The position numbers and the translations under genes were made by a program. The notes under the pieces were generated by a model. It saw only the letters and a program-made list of their open reading frames with translations, had not been told where the DNA came from and searched no databases. Of a DNA stretch of 64,000 nt, positions 59,907 to 64,000 are shown piece by piece. The stretch comes from an uncultured Christensenellaceae bacterium (GTDB lineage Bacteria > Bacillota > Clostridia > Christensenellales > UBA3700): assembly GCA_944380275.1 (NCBI GenBank), contig CALWHB010000002.1, positions 1-64,000 of the forward strand, in the 5' to 3' direction. Each line of letters starts with the position of its first letter. Within the stretch, counting starts at the first letter, position 1.

Positions 59907-61163
59907 ATGAAAAAAACCGTTGTTATTTTGTATACGAAAGGCATGTACGATACAGTTGCGCGCGACATATACAACTATATGACAAAAAGGTATGCCGATT
60001 GCGACGTGGTAGCGATAGACGAGGACAGGTACAGCAATCTGTATTCAGCGCAGTTTGTCAGAAACACTTACATCTTTACCGCACGCAATATGGCGTGGTT
60101 CAACCGTTTAGCGGTAAGTATACGCGAAAAATTTCTGCCTAAAAAGATAGACAAGACAGTAAAACCTTATGAGAATAAAGAACTCAAAGAGGAAAACCCG
60201 ACGAGAAATTACCGCCAGAAATTCCATAAGGTAGACAATATCTTTATGCGTTTCAATCCCGAAGTCGTAATTTGTCTTTCGCCTAAGGCACACAACAAAG
60301 CGATACTGGCAAAGCAGAGACTTGCTATGGACGACGTGAAAGTGTATGCGATGATTACCGATTTTTCTCTCAATAAAGCTTTCATAAATTATCAGAGCGA
60401 CGGATATTTTGTGCAGAACGAAGTAATAAAACAAGCTCTGATAGCAAATAAGGTGGACGAAGAAAAGATAAAAGTTTGCGGTACGGTAATAGACGAGGAG
60501 AGGCTTACGAAAGTAACCCGTGCCGAAGGCCGCGAAAAGATTGGCATAAAAAACGATTTGCCCACGGTTACGATAAGCGGAGGAAGATACGGCGTGAGCT
60601 ATGTGAAAGACACCTTTGACACTCTTGCTCCTTATACGGACAGACTCAACCTCGTGGTGCTGACGGGCGGCAGCGCGTCGATAGAAAAATTTGTTTTGAC
60701 ATACTGCAAGGCGAAGAATTACAAAGAGAATATTTTTATGATTAAAGGCAAGGCTGACATGAACGCCGTTTATGCGGTAACAGACGTAATTGTATGTTCT
60801 CCGACGACGGTAACGATGTATGAGATTTTTGCAAAAAATATCCCGTGCGTGTTGATTAGAAGTCTTAACAACAATGAAAGAGGCAATCATACCTTCCTTG
60901 CCGAAGAGCAGCTTGCAATGCGCGGAGGAAAGGACGAACAGCTTGCCACGGCAGTTCTCGGATTTATAAACAACAACAATATAAAACAGGAATACCTTTA
61001 CAATCAGCGCAAGTTTTTCGACGCGGGAGCGATAGAAGGATTCACAAAGGAGATATACAGAGAAAGTTGCATCATAAACAAAGAGAGAGAGGATGCAAAA
61101 GCCGAAAAATCGCAGAAGGAAAGCGAAAGCGTACCCGTGCCTCTCGCGGACGAGGAGAAGTGA
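59907..61163 (+). CDS. Processive-diacylglycerol-glucosyltransferase/MurG-like glycosyltransferase
   Basis: A 418-residue GT-B glycosyltransferase of the MGDG-synthase type. The N-terminal domain (VILYTKGMYDTVARDIYNYM...) ends with FNPEVVICLSPKAHNKA and VYAMITDFS. The donor-binding domain contains TISGGRYGV, VLTGGSASIEKF and DVIVCSPTTVTMYE. It probably adds glucose or galactose to diacylglycerol at the membrane (inference). It may draw on the lipid pathways encoded at 26-31 kb. The last ~35 residues are a charged tail. One base separates it from U32 upstream and the Dabb gene downstream. Confidence 0.85.
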   Translation: MKKTVVILYTKGMYDTVARDIYNYMTKRYADCDVVAIDEDRYSNLYSAQFVRNTYIFTARNMAWFNRLAVSIREKFLPKKIDKTVKPYENKELKEENPTRNYRQKFHKVDNIFMRFNPEVVICLSPKAHNKAILAKQRLAMDDVKVYAMITDFSLNKAFINYQSDGYFVQNEVIKQALIANKVDEEKIKVCGTVIDEERLTKVTRAEGREKIGIKNDLPTVTISGGRYGVSYVKDTFDTLAPYTDRLNLVVLTGGSASIEKFVLTYCKAKNYKENIFMIKGKADMNAVYAVTDVIVCSPTTVTMYEIFAKNIPCVLIRSLNNNERGNHTFLAEEQLAMRGGKDEQLATAVLGFINNNNIKQEYLYNQRKFFDAGAIEGFTKEIYRESCIINKEREDAKAEKSQKESESVPVPLADEEK

Positions 61164-61164
61164 A

Positions 61165-61452
61165 ATGGTCAAACACGTTGTTATGTACAAACTCAGAGAG
61201 GACTGTAAGGACAAGGCAGAAGAGCTTATGGGAAAGTTTCTTTCAATGAGAGGAAAGATAGAAGGGCTTACCGACGTCTGTACAGGCAGGGATTTTAAGA
61301 GAGAGGGCAGGAGTTACGACGTTGCGCTGATAAGCACGCTCGAAAGCAGAACTGCGCTTGAAAATTACGCCGTTCATCCCGTGCATCTTCCGATACTCGC
61401 TTACGCAAAAACGATAGTTGAAAAATCGCACAGCGTGGATTTTGAGATTTAA
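61165..61452 (+). CDS. Dabb (stress-responsive alpha-beta barrel) domain protein
   Basis: A 95-residue protein starting VKHVVMYKLREDCK, with LESRTALENYAVHPVHL, the Dabb signature. Family members form dimeric alpha/beta barrels; the role in bacteria is mostly unknown. The start follows GAGGAGAAG and overlaps nothing; it lies one base after the glycosyltransferase stop, so it is the last gene of that run. Confidence 0.88.
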   Translation: MVKHVVMYKLREDCKDKAEELMGKFLSMRGKIEGLTDVCTGRDFKREGRSYDVALISTLESRTALENYAVHPVHLPILAYAKTIVEKSHSVDFEI

Positions 61453-61491
61453 TTTCCGGCAATTTGAATCTTAAGGAAACAAGGAGAATAT

Positions 61492-61986
61492 ATGAAAATT
61501 GTTATAAAACTTAAAGACGGCAGACAGATGAAAGCAACTCTTGACGAAAAAGCCGCACCGATTACCGTAAGCAACTTCTGCAAACTGATTGACGAGAAGT
61601 TTTTTGACGGACTTATCTTTCACCGCGTAATTCCCGGATTTATGATTCAGGGCGGAGGCATGAACGCTCAGATGAGAGAAAAGAGGGCTAAGTCGATAAA
61701 AGGGGAATTTGCCTCCAACGGCATAAAAAACAATATTTCGCACGTGCCGGGAGTGCTTTCTATGGCACGTACTCAGGTAAAAGACAGCGCAAGTTCACAG
61801 TTTTTCATCTGCGTTGCAGACTGCACCTTTCTGGACGGAGAGTATGCCGCTTTCGGCAAACTGGATGACGAAGACAGCCTTGCAACTGCTATATCCTTAT
61901 CAGAGGTAAAGACAGGAAGATACGGTTATTTCGACGACGTTCCGCTTGAACCGATAGAGATAGAAACAATAGAGAAAATAGGCTGA
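61492..61986 (+). CDS. Cyclophilin-type peptidyl-prolyl cis-trans isomerase
   Basis: A 164-residue cytoplasmic prolyl isomerase. Core motifs: FDGLIFHRVIPGFMIQGGG (38-56), SMARTQVKDSASSQFFICV (about 90-108) and FLDGEYAAFG. The catalytic Arg is kept in FHRV. No signal peptide. AAGGAG precedes the ATG, 39 bases after the Dabb stop. Confidence 0.95.
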   Translation: MKIVIKLKDGRQMKATLDEKAAPITVSNFCKLIDEKFFDGLIFHRVIPGFMIQGGGMNAQMREKRAKSIKGEFASNGIKNNISHVPGVLSMARTQVKDSASSQFFICVADCTFLDGEYAAFGKLDDEDSLATAISLSEVKTGRYGYFDDVPLEPIEIETIEKIG

Positions 61987-62199
61987 CACAAAACATAAAG
62001 GCGTTACGAAAAGAGGCGACTGCAAAGCAAGGATTTGCCGCGGAATATAGCGTGAAGTATTGCTGGGTAAAAGCTGACGGCAAATTTCAGCAAAACATAA
62101 AAATCTGAGTGTTCGTATTTGTCTTAAGTGAAGTTTGTCTGCCATAAATTGACAACGATTTAAAGGCGCAAAACGCACAGCTCGTCGCATACTACAGTT

Positions 62200-62775
62200 A
62201 TGGAGTATGCGGCGATTTTTGTTTTATTTATACTTACCGCAGCTGCTGCAATGCGGCTTGCCACAAACGGAAAAGGAGGGAAAGAAGTAGTTTTTCTCGT
62301 CGTCTTTTTCGCTTTGCTTTGCGTCGAACCGTGGGGGAGTAAAGTGAAAATCGCGCCTTCGGTTATTCTTCTTTCGGTTGCAGGGATTGTTCATGTCATT
62401 AAAAGCCGCGACGTTCAGATTGCTCTCTGTACGCTCTGCGTATCGGCTGCGACGGTGAGCGCGGCAGGAAGTACTGCGGCGTCAGCAGGATTGTCCTGGG
62501 TTACCGTGGGGTGCGTCGCTCTGTGTGCGTTGGTATGCAAAGGGGCGCGTGCAGGCACGGTATACGCGCTGGGAGTAACTGCGGGAGAGGTATGTCTGTT
62601 ATTGAGCGACATAAATACGACGTTTTATCTTGACTTGTTTACTGTACAGACGGCATATGCGGCAGTCGTATGCGCCGTCGTTGCACGGTTTTTTGCAAAG
62701 ATTTCAGAATTTTGTTGCGGTGTCGGGAGCGACGGCAATCGCAAATGTTTAAACCGCCCTTTGGTTATGCGGTAA
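62200..62775 (+). CDS. Multi-helix membrane protein, unknown function
   Basis: A 191-residue very hydrophobic protein with about six predicted helices, rich in Ala and Val and with several Cys. I do not recognise it. The C-terminus is a short polar tail (FCCGVGSDGNRKCLNRPLVMR). No ribosome site precedes the ATG. CATACT at 62188-62193 is 6 bases upstream, again a possible leaderless arrangement. The frame is long, open and hydrophobic; coding is likely but not certain. Confidence 0.6.
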   Translation: MEYAAIFVLFILTAAAAMRLATNGKGGKEVVFLVVFFALLCVEPWGSKVKIAPSVILLSVAGIVHVIKSRDVQIALCTLCVSAATVSAAGSTAASAGLSWVTVGCVALCALVCKGARAGTVYALGVTAGEVCLLLSDINTTFYLDLFTVQTAYAAVVCAVVARFFAKISEFCCGVGSDGNRKCLNRPLVMR

Positions 62776-62815
62776 TAGTGATTTTGAGCCGCTGAGTTTA
62801 TTTGCGCGCGCTTAC

Positions 62816-62844
62816 TTTACTTTATTGCGCGGATATTATATAAT
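62816..62844 (+). promoter_or_regulatory. Promoter of the DUF512 gene
   Basis: TTTACT (62816-62821), a 17-base spacer and TATAAT (62839-62844). Confidence 0.8.
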
Positions 62845-62873
62845 TTTACAGTAAATACGCTTTAGGAGTCGTT

Positions 62874-64000
62874 ATGCCAAAAATCGTAAAAGTTGACAAA
62901 GACGGCGTCGCGGCAGAACTCGGTTTCGAGGTCGGCGACGAAATACTCGGATTCGACGGTCATCCGTACGAAGACGTACTTGACTATATTTTTTACGACG
63001 GCGCGGAAAAATTTGTAATAAACGCCCGTACCAAGGACGGCGAAACCGTGGATTGCGAAGTGGAAAAGTTGCCTGAAGAGAGCATAGGCGTTGAGTTTGA
63101 CGACGAGAGGCAGCTTGTGCCTATACATTGCAGAAACAAGTGTATATTCTGTTTCGTTGACCAGCTCCCCGCAGGCATGAGAGATACTCTTTACGTAAAA
63201 GACGACGATTACAGGCTTTCTTTCGTCAGCGGCAATTACGTTACGCTGACAAACGTGTTCGACAAAGAAATGGAGAGAATTTTAAGACTACATCTCAGTC
63301 CGCTATATATTTCGGTACATTGTTACGACAAAAAGCGCAAGACTGAAATGATTGCCAACCCGGAGGGCGCGAAACTGTTTGAAAAGATGCAGCTGCTTGC
63401 CGCTCACGGAATAGTGATGCATACGCAGATTGTACTTTGCAAAGGCGTGAACGACAAAGAGATTTTGCGCGAAACTCTTGAAGAACTGGCAAAACTGCGC
63501 CCTCAGGTGGCGTCTGTCGCGATAGTTCCGGTAGGGCTTACCGGACACAGAGAAAAGCTGAAAAAGCTGGACGCGATAGACAGAGATACAGCAAGAGAAG
63601 TGATAGAGATGACTCAGGCTTTCGATAAGGCGCAGGGAGGAGGTTTTGCTTACTGTTCGGACGAATTTTATCTGAAGGCGCAACTTCCTTTGCCCTCTTT
63701 CGAGAGTTACGGCGACTTTTCCCAGATAGAAAACGGAGTGGGACTTGTCAGAGCTTTTGAAAGAGAAGTAGAAGAAAGCCTTAAGGATTTGCCCGTTTCT
63801 CAGAGCGAGGGGAGTGTCGCTTTCATTACCGGGCAGTCTTTCAAAGGCGAACTCAAAAAATGCCTTGACAAAGTAAGCGCGTATTTTCCGCGTTGCAGAT
63901 TCAGGATTGTAGACATATACAACGACTATTTCGGCAGGAGCATAACCGTCGCGGGGCTGATTACCGCGACCGACATAATCGCTCAGGCAAAGGATTTGCC
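62874..64000 (+). CDS. DUF512 radical-SAM protein with N-terminal PDZ, partial
   Basis: Runs off the window end: 375 codons are visible and no stop is reached. Residues 1-70 form a PDZ-like domain (VAAELGFEVGDEILGFDGHP). A radical-SAM-type cluster C-x3-C-x2-CF (CRNKCIFCF) follows near 85-93, then SFVSGNYVTLTN and YISVHC. This matches DUF512 proteins of Clostridia, whose substrate is unknown. AGGAG precedes the ATG. In many relatives the ribosomal GTPase der comes next, which cannot be checked here. Confidence 0.9.
   Translation, partial: MPKIVKVDKDGVAAELGFEVGDEILGFDGHPYEDVLDYIFYDGAEKFVINARTKDGETVDCEVEKLPEESIGVEFDDERQLVPIHCRNKCIFCFVDQLPAGMRDTLYVKDDDYRLSFVSGNYVTLTNVFDKEMERILRLHLSPLYISVHCYDKKRKTEMIANPEGAKLFEKMQLLAAHGIVMHTQIVLCKGVNDKEILRETLEELAKLRPQVASVAIVPVGLTGHREKLKKLDAIDRDTAREVIEMTQAFDKAQGGGFAYCSDEFYLKAQLPLPSFESYGDFSQIENGVGLVRAFEREVEESLKDLPVSQSEGSVAFITGQSFKGELKKCLDKVSAYFPRCRFRIVDIYNDYFGRSITVAGLITATDIIAQAKDL

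Noticed and set aside
60108-61214. Long open frame antisense to the glycosyltransferase
   Set aside because: Composition very rich in Phe, Tyr, Cys and Arg, typical of antisense shadow; no ribosome site.
1-64000. CRISPR array, tRNA, rRNA, insertion sequence or prophage
   Set aside because: I looked for regular spaced repeats, TTCGAATC-type tRNA arms, transposase motifs and terminal inverted repeats on both strands and found none I could support.

Overview
The window is a chromosomal segment of an anaerobic, endospore-lineage Firmicute (class Clostridia). I infer this from SpoIIID and SpoVG, the rpmE-DUF1385-prmC-prfA gene order, GTP-type PEP carboxykinase, a citrate-synthase-like DRE-TIM enzyme, a flavodiiron protein, an FGGY/PAP2 lipid locus and TTGACA/TATAAT promoters. 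Base composition is moderate and the standard genetic code fits every gene. I cannot name the species. I saw no rRNA, tRNA, CRISPR array, insertion sequence or prophage.

Layout. 1-3.2 kb: glyS, a Cys/Gly-rich microprotein, a small membrane protein and TspO. 3.3-12 kb: one long co-directional block with a pantothenate-type ECF S component, coaX, homoserine dehydrogenase, two winged-helix-like/membrane-anchor proteins, uvrB and uvrA. 12.2-16.4 kb: DUF421/DUF4363 pair, a tetrahydrofolate riboswitch driving folT, a SpoVB/MurJ-like flippase and a LysM protein. 16.5-20.3 kb: a 1275-residue surface lipoprotein built of five repeats. 20.6-26.1 kb: split TSUP transporter, spoIIID, ttcA-like, small multidrug-export family protein, DegV and an abundant-looking lipoprotein. 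26.6-31.5 kb: an overlapping four-gene operon (two PAP2 phosphatases, an acyl-CoA ligase, an FGGY kinase). 31.7-41.8 kb: spoVG, murC, an MDR enzyme, rpmE-DUF1385-prmC-prfA, a Re-citrate-synthase-like enzyme, a P-loop protein and thrC. 42-44.3 kb: a divergent locus with a Crp/Fnr regulator, a small NrdD-C-terminus-like protein and a flavodiiron protein. 44.5-52.1 kb: trypsin-like protease, rtcB, pckG and an MMPL exporter. 52.4-64 kb: serC-serA, an NDP-sugar transferase, a zinc-ribbon protein, an RNase J-O-methyltransferase-U32-glycosyltransferase-Dabb run, cyclophilin, a membrane protein and a DUF512 radical-SAM gene cut by the window end.

How the parts connect. Amino-acid synthesis (hom, thrC, serC, serA), cofactor uptake (folate, pantothenate), repair (uvrAB), translation (glyS, rpmE, prmC, prfA) and wall/lipid metabolism dominate. 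Convergent genes usually share one bidirectional hairpin terminator. Several genes without a Shine-Dalgarno sequence have a -10-like hexamer 5-7 nt before the start codon, suggesting leaderless transcripts.

The most unusual loci are: (1) the Crp/Fnr divergon at 41.99-44.26 kb, where an 88-residue cysteine-free protein resembling the glycyl-radical tail of anaerobic ribonucleotide reductase is co-transcribed with an O2/NO-reducing flavodiiron protein behind an 18-bp palindrome; (2) the PAP2-PAP2-ligase-kinase operon; (3) the five-module lipoprotein with both a lipobox and a C-terminal membrane segment.
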